Part shown: piece after piece, positions 22,614 through 31,116 of the stretch
Layout of the letters: each line of letters starts with the position of its first letter
Numbering within the stretch: position 1 is the stretch's first letter
Source of the DNA: Streptomyces sp. RKAG293
GTDB lineage: Bacteria; Actinomycetota; Actinomycetes; Streptomycetales; Streptomycetaceae
DNA length: 64,000 nucleotides
Direction of reading: 5' to 3'
Assembly: GCF_023701745.1 (NCBI RefSeq)
Contig: NZ_JAJOZB010000001.1
Coordinates: 1,804,501 to 1,868,500, forward strand
Made by a program: the position numbers and the translations under genes
The notes under the pieces: model-generated
Database searches by the model: none
Told to the model about the DNA's origin: nothing
Seen by the model: the letters and a program-made list of their open reading frames with translations, nothing else

Positions 22614-25600
22614 ATGGGTGGACCGGACGACACGTCGGCGAGCGGGACGGAGGAGACCGGTCCGCCTTCAGCGGCCGCCGGATTCGGGGCGGCCGGATTC
22701 GGGGCGGAGCTGCGCCGGCTGCGGGGTGAGCGCGGGCTGTCGCTGACCGCGCTCGCGCAGCGGATCCACTACAGCAAGGGGTATCTCAGCAAGATCGAGA
22801 ACGGTGGCAAGCCGCCCACCCCCGATCTGGCCCGCCGGTGCGACGAAGAGCTGCTGGCCGGGGGCGCGCTGGCGCGGCTGGTGCCCGAGGTGCCACCGGC
22901 CAGGGCCCCGGAGCCGGACGATCCGCGGAACGCGGTGTGCCCCTACCCGGGGCTCGCGGCCTTCCGCCCGCAGGACGCGCGGTGGTTCTTCGGCCGGGAC
23001 CGGGCCACCGCCCAGCTGCTCGAACAGCTCGCCGGCCGGATCGGCGGCGGGCCGCTGGCGGTGATCGCCCCCTCCGGCGCGGGGAAGTCCTCGCTGCTGC
23101 GGGCCGGGCTGGTACCGGCGCTGGAGCGCGGTGCGCTGCCCGTCGCGGGCTCACGGGGCTGGCCGGTGGTGGTGTGCACCCCCACCCCGAACCCGCTGAA
23201 GGAGCTGCTGCGTTGTGTCACGGAGGCCCTGGGGACCGGCCTCGACGTGACCCCGGAGGAGCTCTCCGAGCAGCCCGGCCGGCTGGCGGAGATCCTGCGT
23301 CCCGTCCTCGGCGCCGCGCGGCTGGTGCTGCTGGTCGACCAGTTCGAGGAGACGTTCACGCTCTGCGCGGACGAGGCGGAGCGGCACGCCTTCGTCGCCG
23401 TGCTCTGCTCCGTCTCCCGGGCCGCGACCGGCGGCGGGGAGCCGCCCGCCGTGGTGGTGCTGGGGATGCGGGCGGACTTCTGCGGGCGCTGCCTCGAACA
23501 CGAGGAGCTGGCGGCGGTCTTCACCCACGGGCTGTTCGCGCTGGGCCCGATGACGGCGGCCGAGCTCCGGGAGGCCGTCGTCCGCCCCGCCGAACGGGCG
23601 GGGCTCGCGCTGGAGCCGGGCCTGGTCGAACTGCTGCTGCGGGATCTGGAGGTGCGCGGCGCCTCGCGCGGGACGGCGGCCGGCGCGCTCCCGCTGCTCT
23701 CCCACGCGCTGCTCGTCACCTGGCAGCAGCGCAGCGGCCGGACGCTGACCGTGACGGGGTACGAGACGACGGGCGGCATCCACGGGGCGATCGCCCGGTC
23801 GGCCGAGGAGGTCTTCGGCCGGCTGCGGCCGGCCGAACAGGACCTCGCCCGGCGCATCCTGGTCCGGCTGGTGCACGTCGGCGACGGTGACGTGGAGTCC
23901 CGGCGCAGGGCGGACCGCGATCCGCTACTGGAGCAGCTGCCGGACCGGCGGGCCGCCGAGGCGACGCTCGACGCCTTCGTGCGGGCCCGGTTGCTGACCG
24001 TCGACCGGGACGCCGTGGAGATCACCCATGAGGCGCTGCTGCGCGCCTGGCCCCGGCTGCGCGGCTGGATCGACAACGACCGGGCGGGGCTGCTGATCCA
24101 TCAGCAGCTCGCCCAGGCCGCGGGCGAGTGGGTGCGGGAGCTGCGCGACCCCGGGCTGCTGCACCGCGGCAACCGGCTGGCCGTCGCGCGGGAATGGGCG
24201 GAGCAGACCGACGGCCGCGCGGAACTCGGCCCGCACGAGGCGGAATTCCTGGACGCGAGTCTGGTGGAGGAGCGGGGCCGCCGGACCGCCGCGCGGCAGC
24301 AGGCCACGATCCAGCGGCGGCTGCTGGTCACCCTCGCGGCGCTGCTGGTCGTCGCGGTCCTCGCCGGCAGCCTCGCGTTCCAGCAGCGGTCGCGCGCCTT
24401 CGACGAGCGCCGGGTCGCGCAGTCGCAGGAGATGGCGGTGCGGTCCGGCGCGCTGGCGACCGGGCAGCCGGAGGCGTCGATACTGCTGGCCGCCGCCGCG
24501 TACCGCACCGCGCCGACCACCGAGGCGCGCGGCGCCCTGCTCAGCACGCAGTCCCAGTACTTCGCCGGCCGGCTCAGGGGCCACACGGGACCGGTCAACG
24601 CGGTCGCGTTCAGCCCGGACGGCCGGCTGCTGGCCTCGGCGAGCTCGGACGGCACCGTGCGGCTGTGGGGCGTCGCGGACCACCGGACGGTGGCGGCCCT
24701 CACCGGGCACGGCGCTCCGGTGCGCTCCGTCGCGTTCAGCCCGGACGGCCGGCTGCTGGCCTCGGCGGGCTCGGACGGCACCGTGCGGCTGTGGGGCGTC
24801 GCGGACCACCGGGCGGCCGGGACGCTGACCGGTCACAGCGGCGGCGTCCGGGCGGTCGCCTTCGCGCCGGACGGCGCGACCCTCGCCTCCGGCGGGTCGG
24901 ACGGCACCGTCCGGCTCTGGGACGTGGCGGGCCGGCGCCTGCTGACGACGCTGACCGGCCACACCGACCAGGTGCTCTCCGTCGCCTTCGCGCCGGACGG
25001 CAGAACCCTCGCCTCCGGCAGCGCCGACCGCACCATCCGGCTCTGGGACGTCGCGGGCCGGCAACCGCTGACGACCCTCACCGGCCACAGCGACGACGTC
25101 CTCTCCGTCGCCTTCGCGCCGGACGGCAGAACCCTCGCCTCCGGCAGCGCCGACCGGACCGTCAGACTCTGGGACGTGGCCGGGCAACGACCGCTCGCCA
25201 CCCTCACCGGCCACAACGACGACATCAACGCGGTGGCGTTCAGCCGGGACGGCAGCGCGGTCATCAGCACCAGCGGCGACGGCACCGCCAAGCTCTGGGA
25301 CACGGCGACCCACCGGGTGACGGCCACCCTCGCCGGACACACCGACTACGTGCTGTCCATCGCCGTCGGGCCGGGAAACCTGCTGGCCACGGCGGGTTTC
25401 GACCAGTCCATCGTGCTGTGGGACCTGGGCAGGTCCGCGCTCACCACGCGTCCGTTCGCCGAGCTCTGGCAGTCCGCGTTCTCCCCGGACGGCCGGCTGC
25501 TGGCCTCCGCCGGCGCGGACCGCACCGTCAAGCTCTGGGACGTCGCCCACCGCCGGCTGCTCGCCGACCTCACCGGCCACGACGGATCCGTCTTCGCCGT

Positions 25601-26420
25601 CGCCTTCTCCCCCGACGGACGACTCCTCGCCTCCGCCGGCGCGGACCGCACCGTCAAGCTCTGGGACGTCGCCCACCGCCGGCTGCTCGCCGACCTCACC
25701 GGCCACGACGGATCCGTCTTCGCCGTCGCCTTCTCCCCCGACGGACGACTCCTCGCCTCGGCCAGCGCGGACGGCACCGTCAAACTGTGGGACGTGGCGC
25801 GGCGCCGGCTCATCACGGACCTCACCGGGCATCAGGACTTCGTGAACACCGTCGCGTTCAGTCCGGACGGGCGGACGCTGGCCAGTGGCAGCGACGATCT
25901 GACGGTGCGGCTGTGGGACGTGGCCGGCCGCCGGGCCGGCGCCGTGCTCCGGGGGCACAGCGGTTCGGTGCGGGGCGTGGCGTTCAGCCCGGACGGCCGG
26001 ACCCTGGCCAGCGGAGGCAACGACGGGACCGTACGGCTGTGGGACCCGAGCGGGCACGGCGCCGCCGACCGCACCGCCGAACTGTCCGGCCACAGCGGCG
26101 CGGTGCGCGCGGTGGTCTTCAGCCCGGACGGCCGGACACTGGCCGGCAGTGGCAGCGACGGCACCGTACGGCTGTGGGACACCGGCGCGCGGCGGCTCAC
26201 CGCCACCCTCACCGGCCACAGCGGCGCCGTCTGGGGGGTCGCCTTCGACCCCCGGCAGCCGATGCTGGCGAGCAGCAGCAACGACGGCACCGTGCGGCTG
26301 TGGAACGTCGATGTGCGGCAGCGCGGCGCCGAGATCTGCCGGCTGGCAGGAGGGGCGGACCGGACGCGCTGGGCGCAGTTGCTCCCCGGCGTGCCGTACC
26401 GACCCGTCTGCCCGTCATGA
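22614..26420 (+). CDS. HTH - STAND NTPase - TM - 14xWD40 protein
   Basis: 1268 residues. Order: Xre-type helix-turn-helix 31-82 (LSLTALAQRIHYSKGYLSK); STAND NTPase with YPGLAAFRPQDARWFFGR, Walker A APSGAGKSS (152-160) and Walker B LVLLVDQFEE (237-246); a helical winged region; one hydrophobic span about 567-590 (RRLLVTLAALLVVAVLAG); then 14 WD40 repeats from about 653, enough for two seven-blade propellers. Repeats 8-10 are nearly identical at DNA level. This architecture is common in streptomycetes; it behaves as an ATP-driven signalling switch whose ligand is sensed by the propellers, and the role is unknown. Start ATG with GGGAG upstream is preferred over a GTG-less extension to 22551, which would include a TTGGTGACCAA palindrome. 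Confidence 0.9.
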   Translation: MGGPDDTSASGTEETGPPSAAAGFGAAGFGAELRRLRGERGLSLTALAQRIHYSKGYLSKIENGGKPPTPDLARRCDEELLAGGALARLVPEVPPARAPEPDDPRNAVCPYPGLAAFRPQDARWFFGRDRATAQLLEQLAGRIGGGPLAVIAPSGAGKSSLLRAGLVPALERGALPVAGSRGWPVVVCTPTPNPLKELLRCVTEALGTGLDVTPEELSEQPGRLAEILRPVLGAARLVLLVDQFEETFTLCADEAERHAFVAVLCSVSRAATGGGEPPAVVVLGMRADFCGRCLEHEELAAVFTHGLFALGPMTAAELREAVVRPAERAGLALEPGLVELLLRDLEVRGASRGTAAGALPLLSHALLVTWQQRSGRTLTVTGYETTGGIHGAIARSAEEVFGRLRPAEQDLARRILVRLVHVGDGDVESRRRADRDPLLEQLPDRRAAEATLDAFVRARLLTVDRDAVEITHEALLRAWPRLRGWIDNDRAGLLIHQQLAQAAGEWVRELRDPGLLHRGNRLAVAREWAEQTDGRAELGPHEAEFLDASLVEERGRRTAARQQATIQRRLLVTLAALLVVAVLAGSLAFQQRSRAFDERRVAQSQEMAVRSGALATGQPEASILLAAAAYRTAPTTEARGALLSTQSQYFAGRLRGHTGPVNAVAFSPDGRLLASASSDGTVRLWGVADHRTVAALTGHGAPVRSVAFSPDGRLLASAGSDGTVRLWGVADHRAAGTLTGHSGGVRAVAFAPDGATLASGGSDGTVRLWDVAGRRLLTTLTGHTDQVLSVAFAPDGRTLASGSADRTIRLWDVAGRQPLTTLTGHSDDVLSVAFAPDGRTLASGSADRTVRLWDVAGQRPLATLTGHNDDINAVAFSRDGSAVISTSGDGTAKLWDTATHRVTATLAGHTDYVLSIAVGPGNLLATAGFDQSIVLWDLGRSALTTRPFAELWQSAFSPDGRLLASAGADRTVKLWDVAHRRLLADLTGHDGSVFAVAFSPDGRLLASAGADRTVKLWDVAHRRLLADLTGHDGSVFAVAFSPDGRLLASASADGTVKLWDVARRRLITDLTGHQDFVNTVAFSPDGRTLASGSDDLTVRLWDVAGRRAGAVLRGHSGSVRGVAFSPDGRTLASGGNDGTVRLWDPSGHGAADRTAELSGHSGAVRAVVFSPDGRTLAGSGSDGTVRLWDTGARRLTATLTGHSGAVWGVAFDPRQPMLASSSNDGTVRLWNVDVRQRGAEICRLAGGADRTRWAQLLPGVPYRPVCPS
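25504..25755 (+). repeat. Two 126-bp perfect tandem repeats (WD40 blades)
   Basis: Segments 25504-25629 and 25630-25755 appear identical base for base, each encoding one 42-residue WD40 blade (CASAGADRTVKLWDV-type phase); the next blade then diverges. Exact identity against about 70% identity between other blades points to a very recent unit duplication or gene conversion. Confidence 0.85.
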
Positions 26421-26437
26421 CAGCGCCGTCCGGAGCC

Positions 26438-26451
26438 GATCAGCGCTGATC
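26438..26451. terminator. Possible short terminator GATCAGC/GCTGATC
   Basis: Perfect 14-bp palindrome 18 bp after the STAND gene stop, followed by a second overlapping CTGATCAG and a TGTTTCC run. Weak, loopless; listed as the only termination-like structure in this 177-bp gap, which otherwise holds only the presumed promoter of the next gene. Confidence 0.3.
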
Positions 26452-26597
26452 AGGGCTGTTTCCCCAGGTGTTTCCCGTTTCCCGTCGGATCAGGAGACGG
26501 GCGGGTCCTCGACAGCGACCGGCCCGCCGCACAGGCTCGGAGGGCAGCAACCGAACCGCAGCGACCGGACTTTCGGCGGGACGAACGGGGACCAGGA

Positions 26598-27527
26598 ATG
26601 CGACACACCCGACACAGGATCACCCGGCACAGGATCACCCGGCACAGGATCACCCGGCAGAGGATGCAGACGATCACCAGGGCGGCCACCGCCCTGTGCG
26701 TACTGGCGCTCAGCGGCTGGCCGGCCGTATCGACCGCCCAAGCGACCACATCGGCCCCGGTGCGGGCCGCGGCGGCGGCCGGCACCTGCGACGTACTCGC
26801 GCCGGGCTCCTCGGCCGTGGCGGAGAAGGCGGTACGGGCGGCCTGCGGGCAGATCGGCGTCTGGTACTCGTGGGGCGGCGGCCACGGTGCCCAGCCCGGT
26901 GCCACCTACGGACAGGTGGACCCCAGCGACCCCGCCAGCAACCACGACCCCGAGCGGCGGGGCTTCGACTGCTCGGGGCTGGTGCGGTTCGCCTACGCAC
27001 AGGCCACCGGGCAGGACATCCTCAACGGCACCTCCCGGAGCCAGTTCAACACCACGCACGCGTCGGCGCGTTTCAGTGCCGCCCAGGGCACCGCGCCGCT
27101 GCGCCCCGGTGACCTGCTGGCCTACGGCAACGGCGGCGCGATCCACCACATCGCCGTCTACCTCGGCGCGGGGAAGATGGTCGAGGCCCGGCAGTCGGGC
27201 ACTCACGTCATGGTCAGCGACGCCCGGGTGGGCGGCGACTACGCCGGGGCGGTCCGGATCGACGGCGCCGCGGCGCCGGGCGGTGGCTTCAGCACCTGGG
27301 GCACCGACGTCTGGACGCACGCCGACGCGTCGACCACGAGCGCGCGGGTGTACAAGTTCGCCGGCCCGACCTCGGTGAAGATCAGCTGTCAGAAGCACGC
27401 GCAGTCGGTCACCGCCGAGGGCTTCACCAACGACGCCTGGTCCTATCTGCCGGACTACCGCGCGTGGATCACCAACATCTACATCAAGGGTCCCGCCTGG
27501 CTCGACGGCGTACCCACCTGTCCGTGA
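26598..27527 (+). CDS. Secreted NlpC/P60 cell-wall hydrolase
   Basis: 309 residues. A long basic N-region carrying three RHRIT repeats precedes a Sec signal core (ALCVLALSGWPAVSTAQA). The NlpC/P60 domain (about 70-215) has the catalytic Cys in GFDCSGLVRFAY, His in GGAIHHIAVYLG and a downstream polar residue; YSWGGGH marks the substrate groove. The C-terminal 80 residues resemble a bacterial SH3-like module ending in GVPTCP. It should cleave peptidoglycan stem peptides outside the cell. The ATG at 26598 is used because GGGGA lies at proper distance; ATG 26664 (MQTITR) would remove the repeats but has its GAGG directly abutting. Confidence 0.87.
   Translation: MRHTRHRITRHRITRHRITRQRMQTITRAATALCVLALSGWPAVSTAQATTSAPVRAAAAAGTCDVLAPGSSAVAEKAVRAACGQIGVWYSWGGGHGAQPGATYGQVDPSDPASNHDPERRGFDCSGLVRFAYAQATGQDILNGTSRSQFNTTHASARFSAAQGTAPLRPGDLLAYGNGGAIHHIAVYLGAGKMVEARQSGTHVMVSDARVGGDYAGAVRIDGAAAPGGGFSTWGTDVWTHADASTTSARVYKFAGPTSVKISCQKHAQSVTAEGFTNDAWSYLPDYRAWITNIYIKGPAWLDGVPTCP
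26613..26657 (+). repeat. Three perfect 15-bp tandem repeats in the NlpC/P60 leader
   Basis: CACAGGATCACCCGG occurs three times head to tail, with a partial fourth copy (CAGAGGATG) after it, encoding RHRIT units in the n-region of the signal peptide. Unit length is a multiple of three, so copy number can change without a frameshift. Confidence 0.9.
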
Positions 27528-27541
27528 GGGCGTAACGCCCT
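27527..27541 (+). terminator. Hairpin AGGGCG-TAA-CGCCCT after the NlpC/P60 gene
   Basis: 6-bp perfect stem with 3-base loop beginning at the stop codon, followed by the similar GTAAGGGCGTAAC. Small; could end or merely attenuate transcription before the next secreted-protein gene 95 bp on. Confidence 0.4.
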
Positions 27542-27636
27542 GAGCGCGTAACCCCGTAAGGGCGTAACGAAGCCCCGGACCACACACACGTCCCACCTCA
27601 CCCCAGGCACCACCACACCCATCATCTGGAGGAGTC

Positions 27637-28026
27637 ATGTCCGCACGCAGCAGGTTCGTCCTCGCGCTGGCCGCCACCGCCCTCACCGCGGGGCTGACGG
27701 CCGCCGTCCCCGCCTCGGCCGCGCCCGCGGCACCCGCCCCGCACGCCCAGGCCGCCGCCGACTGCAGCATCTGGGCGGACGGCCGCCTGCACTGCGGGAA
27801 CGCGGCCGGAGCGAAGGGGTACGCCGACCGTTCGTACAACTCTGCGGTCAGGGGGCAGCTGAACTCGACGTTCAGCTGGTTCCAGTGCTGGGGCCACGGC
27901 GACCGGCACGCGGGCGGCAACGACATCTGGTACTGGACGCAGCTCGACAACGGCCAGTGGGGCAACGTGCCGGCCGTGAGCGTCAAGACGCCGGTGGACC
28001 CCGCTCCTGGCCTGCGCGAGTGCTGA
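27637..28026 (+). CDS. Small secreted protein with SH3-like C-terminal module
   Basis: 129 residues. Sec signal MSARSRFVLALAATALTAG with ASAAPAAP cleavage region near residue 30; the mature part of about 95 residues has four Cys (DCSIW, LHCGN, FQCWGH, LREC), suggesting two disulfides. DIWYWTQLDNGQWGNVPAV is the pattern seen at the C-terminus of streptomycete cell-wall proteins. No enzyme motif. Follows the NlpC/P60 gene, whose tail is of the same kind, so both may bind the same wall component. GGAGGAG sits just before the ATG. Confidence 0.82.
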   Translation: MSARSRFVLALAATALTAGLTAAVPASAAPAAPAPHAQAAADCSIWADGRLHCGNAAGAKGYADRSYNSAVRGQLNSTFSWFQCWGHGDRHAGGNDIWYWTQLDNGQWGNVPAVSVKTPVDPAPGLREC

Positions 28027-28053
28027 TCTGACGACCCGCCGGCCTCCGGTCGG

Positions 28054-28105
28054 CGGACAGCACGGTGGGCCGACCCGGATCCGGGTCGGCCCACCGTGCT
28101 GTCCG
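28054..28105. terminator. 52-bp perfect loopless palindrome, bidirectional terminator
   Basis: CGGACAGCACGGTGGGCCGA at the left pairs exactly through the centre GGATCC with the right arm; 26-bp arms with no mismatch. It lies between the convergent stops at 28026 and 28116, the right place for a shared rho-independent-type terminator without a U-run, as is common in Streptomyces. Confidence 0.88.
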
Positions 28106-28115
28106 TCCGCGGAGG

Positions 28116-28553
28116 TCAGGCCACGTCGCCGAGGGCGCGCAGCGCCGTGACGGCGATGCCGTGGTCCTGCTCGGGGGCGCCGCCGCCGAGGCCGATCGCA
28201 CCGATCAGGCGCCCGCCGCGGTGGACGGGCACGCCGCCCGCGATGAACAGCAGCGGCCGGTCGAGGGCGGTCGGCAGGGTGTGGAACGGGGCGCCGGGCT
28301 GGACGGCCCCCACCAGGTCCGCGGTCGGGGCGTTCAGCTGCAGCGCGGTGAACGCCTTGCGGGTGCTGGTCTCACCGGAGATCAGCACCGCGCGGTCGTC
28401 GCGCCGGAAGGCCAGCAGGTGCCCGCCGGCGTCGAGAACGCTGACGCTGACCGGTACTCCGGCGGTCTCCGCGGCGGCGCGCGCGGCTTCGACGAGGGCC
28501 TCGGCGTCCTGGACGGTCAGCGGGAAGACGGCGGTGGGGGTGACGGTGCTCAT
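28116..28553 (-). CDS. HbpS/GlcG-family (DUF336) heme-binding protein
   Basis: 145 residues, no signal peptide. GVPVSVSVLDAGGHLLAFRR, STRKAFTALQLNAPT and GGVPVHRGGRLIGAIGLGGG are the conserved blocks of the GlcG/HbpS family, whose members bind heme or small ligands; secreted HbpS senses redox stress in Streptomyces, but this copy is cytoplasmic. It is the second gene of a unit with the MFS exporter upstream (68 bp between), and so probably under the MarR regulator at 30012. Specific role unknown. Confidence 0.85.
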   Translation of the reverse strand: MSTVTPTAVFPLTVQDAEALVEAARAAAETAGVPVSVSVLDAGGHLLAFRRDDRAVLISGETSTRKAFTALQLNAPTADLVGAVQPGAPFHTLPTALDRPLLFIAGGVPVHRGGRLIGAIGLGGGAPEQDHGIAVTALRALGDVA

Positions 28554-28621
28554 GGGGGTGTCTCTCCTCAGTGGGGTGGTGCGATGACGCGGCAGGATCC
28601 TGCGGTGGGCGACCGGACGGT

Positions 28622-29857
28622 TCAGAGGTGGGCCGGGACGGACACCGGCTCCTGCCCGGCGGACGGGGTGGCCGCGGCGGGCACGCTGCCGGCGGCGAGC
28701 CGGCCGCGGGCGGTGGTCCGGCGCTCCAGGGAGCCCGACACGATCGCGAGCACCAGCGCCGCGGCGGCGAGCGCGCCGCCGACCCAGTTGGGCGCGGTGT
28801 AGCCGAGCCCCGAGGCGATGACGATGCCGCCGAGCCAGGCCGCGAGGGCGTTGCCGAGGTTGAAGGCGCCGATGTTCACGGCGGAGGCGAGGGTCGGGGC
28901 GCCGGCCGCCTGGTCCAGGACGCGCTTCTGCAGCGGCGGGACGGTCGCGAAGCCCAGGGCGCCGATCAGCAGGATGGTGACGGCGGCCGTGATCTTGTTG
29001 TGGGCGGTGAAGGTGAACAGCGTCAGGACGACGGCGAGGGAACCCAGCGTCACGTACAGCATGGGCATCAGGCGGCGGTCGGCGTACCGGCCGCCGATCA
29101 GGTTGCCGCCGACCATGCCGAGGCCGAACAGGACCAGCAGCCAGGTGACGGAGGTGTCCGCGAAGCCGGCGACGTCGGTCATCATCGGCGTGATGTAGGT
29201 GATGGCGGCGAAGACCCCGCCGAAGCCGAGCACGGTCATCGCCATCGCGAGCAGCACCTGGACGTTGCGGAAGGCGGCAACCTCGTGGCGCAGCCGTACC
29301 CCTTCGGGCCGGGGCTGTTCGGGCAGCAGCTTGGCGATGCCGAGCAGGCCCAGGACGCCGAGGCCAGCGACGACGAAGAAGGTGGTGCGCCAGCCGAAGT
29401 TCTGGCCCACCAGGGTGCCGAGCGGCACGCCGACGACATTGGCGACGGTCAGGCCGGTGAACATCATCGCGATGGCTCCGGCCTTCTTCGCCGGGGCGAC
29501 CAGGCCGGCCGCGACCACCGCGCCGATGCCGAAGAACGCGCCGTGCGCGAGGGACGCGACGATCCGGCCGGCGAGCATCACACCGAAGACCGGGGCGACC
29601 GCGGAGATCACGTTGCCCGCGATGAACAGGCCCATCAGCAGCATCAGCATGCGCTTGCGGGAGATCCGGGTGCCGAGGACGGTCATCAGCGGGGCGCCGA
29701 GCACCACACCGAGCGCGTACCCGGTGACCAGGAATCCGGCGGTCGGGATCGAGACGCCGTAGTCGGCGGCGACCTCGGGCAGCAGCCCCATGATCACGAA
29801 CTCGGTGGTGCCGATCCCGAAGGCCCCGATAGCGAGGGCCAGGAGTGCGAGAGGCAT
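28622..29857 (-). CDS. MFS transporter, DHA1 (AraJ-type) drug/sugar efflux
   Basis: 411 residues with about 12 membrane segments. Opening ALLALAIGAFGIGTTEFVIM and LLPEVAADYGVSIPTAG, loop 2-3 motif GTRISRKRMLM and motif C-like GLTVANVVGVPLG mark the DHA1 proton antiporters (arabinose efflux/chloramphenicol-resistance type). ATG 29857 starts directly at TM1; the open frame to 29905 adds a non-hydrophobic tail. Divergent from a MarR gene, with a matched operator between them, so it is probably an inducible exporter. Confidence 0.9.
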   Translation of the reverse strand: MPLALLALAIGAFGIGTTEFVIMGLLPEVAADYGVSIPTAGFLVTGYALGVVLGAPLMTVLGTRISRKRMLMLLMGLFIAGNVISAVAPVFGVMLAGRIVASLAHGAFFGIGAVVAAGLVAPAKKAGAIAMMFTGLTVANVVGVPLGTLVGQNFGWRTTFFVVAGLGVLGLLGIAKLLPEQPRPEGVRLRHEVAAFRNVQVLLAMAMTVLGFGGVFAAITYITPMMTDVAGFADTSVTWLLVLFGLGMVGGNLIGGRYADRRLMPMLYVTLGSLAVVLTLFTFTAHNKITAAVTILLIGALGFATVPPLQKRVLDQAAGAPTLASAVNIGAFNLGNALAAWLGGIVIASGLGYTAPNWVGGALAAAALVLAIVSGSLERRTTARGRLAAGSVPAAATPSAGQEPVSVPAHL

Positions 29858-29910
29858 GGGGTTCACTTCCCAGTAACGTTGCGGGTGCGCCTTACGAGAC
29901 TCCACAATAA

Positions 29911-29937
29911 TTGCAGACGCGTTTCATTGCAAACGCG
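29911..29937. promoter_or_regulatory. MarR operator region, TTGCA(G/A)ACGCG repeats
   Basis: TTGCAGACGCG (29911-29921) and TTGCAAACGCG (29927-29937) are direct repeats, and CGCGTTT/AAACGCG (29918-29924, 29931-29937) forms a 7-bp inverted repeat with 6-bp spacer. Placed in the divergent promoter region of the MFS and MarR genes beside an ATTATT -10-like box. Confidence 0.7.
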
Positions 29938-30011
29938 GGCTATCGCGGAAGTGCTCTATCCTGTGCTGTATGCGCGCGCACGCCCGCACCTCGCCGCAGA
30001 AGGGACCCACC

Positions 30012-30470
30012 ATGACCGCCACCGACCCCGCACTCACCGGTCTCGCCCAGGGCTGGTGGGCCCTGTCGCTGCTGCACGGCCGGATCGAGGCGCACATCGA
30101 GCGGGCGCTGCAGGCGGGGCACGACCTGAGCGTCCGCGAGTACTCCCTGCTCGACGTCCTCAGCCGCCAGCACGACGGCGAAGGCGGCCACCTGCGGATG
30201 CACCAGGTCGCCGACTCCGTCGTCCTCAGCCAGAGCGCGACCACCCGGCTGGTCTCCCGGCTCGAGGACCGCGGGCTGCTCTCCCGCTATCTGTGCCCGA
30301 CCGACCGCCGCGGCATCTACACCAACGTCAGCGAAGCCGGTCTGCAACTGCTCGCCGAGGCCCGCCCGACGAACGACGCCGCCCTGCGCGAGGCCCTCGA
30401 CGAGGCCGCGAAGAACCCCGAACTGACCCCCCTGGCCAACGCCGTCGAATCACTGGGCGCGCCCGCCTGA
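30012..30470 (+). CDS. MarR family regulator
   Basis: 152 residues. Winged helix about 40-110: LSVREYSLLDVLSR, HQVADSVVLSQSATTRLVSRLEDRG and the wing LCPTDRRGIYTNVSEAG. ATG 30012 with GAAGGG upstream is taken rather than the ATG at 29970. Divergent from the MFS exporter; presumably represses it and itself through the repeats at 29911-29937 and is released by the exported compound. Ends at a strong hairpin shared with the convergent cupin gene. Confidence 0.92.
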   Translation: MTATDPALTGLAQGWWALSLLHGRIEAHIERALQAGHDLSVREYSLLDVLSRQHDGEGGHLRMHQVADSVVLSQSATTRLVSRLEDRGLLSRYLCPTDRRGIYTNVSEAGLQLLAEARPTNDAALREALDEAAKNPELTPLANAVESLGAPA

Positions 30471-30481
30471 ACCGCCCGGGA

Positions 30482-30514
30482 GCGCTCCGGGGCGGGCGGC
30501 CCGCCCCGGAGCGC
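30482..30514. terminator. Hairpin terminator, 16-bp perfect stem
   Basis: GCGCTCCGGGGCGGGC, one-base spacer, and its exact complement, in the 58 bp between the convergent MarR and cupin stops; serves both strands. Confidence 0.85.
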
Positions 30515-30528
30515 GCACCGCACCGCGG

Positions 30529-30966
30529 TCACTCCATCGTGAAGTCCGCGAAGTCGAACCCGGGGGCGACGACGCACGTCACCAGGACCGGCTCGTCACC
30601 CGCGGGCTCGGCGGACTGCCAGTACCCGCCGGGCACGAGGAACTGCGGCCGCTCCCCGTTCTCGACCCCGCTCCCGAGCACCGCCTCGACGGCCCCGGAC
30701 TCGTCCGGCCGCTCACCGTCGCCGCCCAGCCGCATCCGCAGCGGGCCGCCGCGGTGCCACAGCCACAGCTCGTCGGAGCGCACCCGGTGCCACTTCGAGA
30801 CCTCGCCCGGGTGCAGCAGGAAGTAGATGCCGGTCGCGAACGCCCGCGGCCCCGGATACCCGGCAGGAACCGCCTCACCAGGGGCCTTCCAGGTCTCCCG
30901 GTACCACCCGCCCTCGACATGGGGTTCCAGACCGAGCAGCGCGACCAGTTCAGAGATATCCGTCAT
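30529..30966 (-). CDS. Cupin DUF985 family protein
   Basis: 145-residue single-domain cupin. LLGLEPHVEGGWYRETW, FLLHPGEVSKWHRVRSDELW and PAGDEPVLVTCVVAPGFDF are the DUF985 hallmarks; metal-ligand candidates are His and Glu in KWHRVRSDE and the His of FLLHPGE. No reaction is established; some relatives are sugar-nucleotide or small-acid isomerase-like. ATG 30966 begins the conserved MTDISELV; the extension to 31044 has no coding character. Stands alone, divergent from the MHS transporter with 150 bp between. Confidence 0.85.
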   Translation of the reverse strand: MTDISELVALLGLEPHVEGGWYRETWKAPGEAVPAGYPGPRAFATGIYFLLHPGEVSKWHRVRSDELWLWHRGGPLRMRLGGDGERPDESGAVEAVLGSGVENGERPQFLVPGGYWQSAEPAGDEPVLVTCVVAPGFDFADFTME

Positions 30967-31116
30967 GGACCCAGCCTCTCGCACTCGACGCGGCATGGGG
31001 CCGGCGCGCACAGGGTGCGGCGGGACTGTGGTGTCCCACCACATGGGTCAACGGACCAGCTGTTCCTACGGTGTGGCAGCACCCGGATAATCCGTCCCCG
31101 CCCGGAAGTGGAAACC

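Noticed and set aside
25504..25755. Regular repeats that might be taken for a CRISPR-like array
   Set aside because: Repeats are in frame, encode WD40 blades and have no spacers or cas genes nearby.
22614..26420. Calling the STAND-WD40 protein an anti-phage defence gene
   Set aside because: No effector domain (nuclease, TIR, protease) is present and no other defence genes are adjacent; architecture alone is not enough.
26452..26597. Possible c-di-AMP (ydaO-type) riboswitch before the NlpC/P60 gene, as seen for some Streptomyces cell-wall hydrolases
   Set aside because: The conserved ydaO core sequences could not be found in the 146 bp; only the gene context suggests it.
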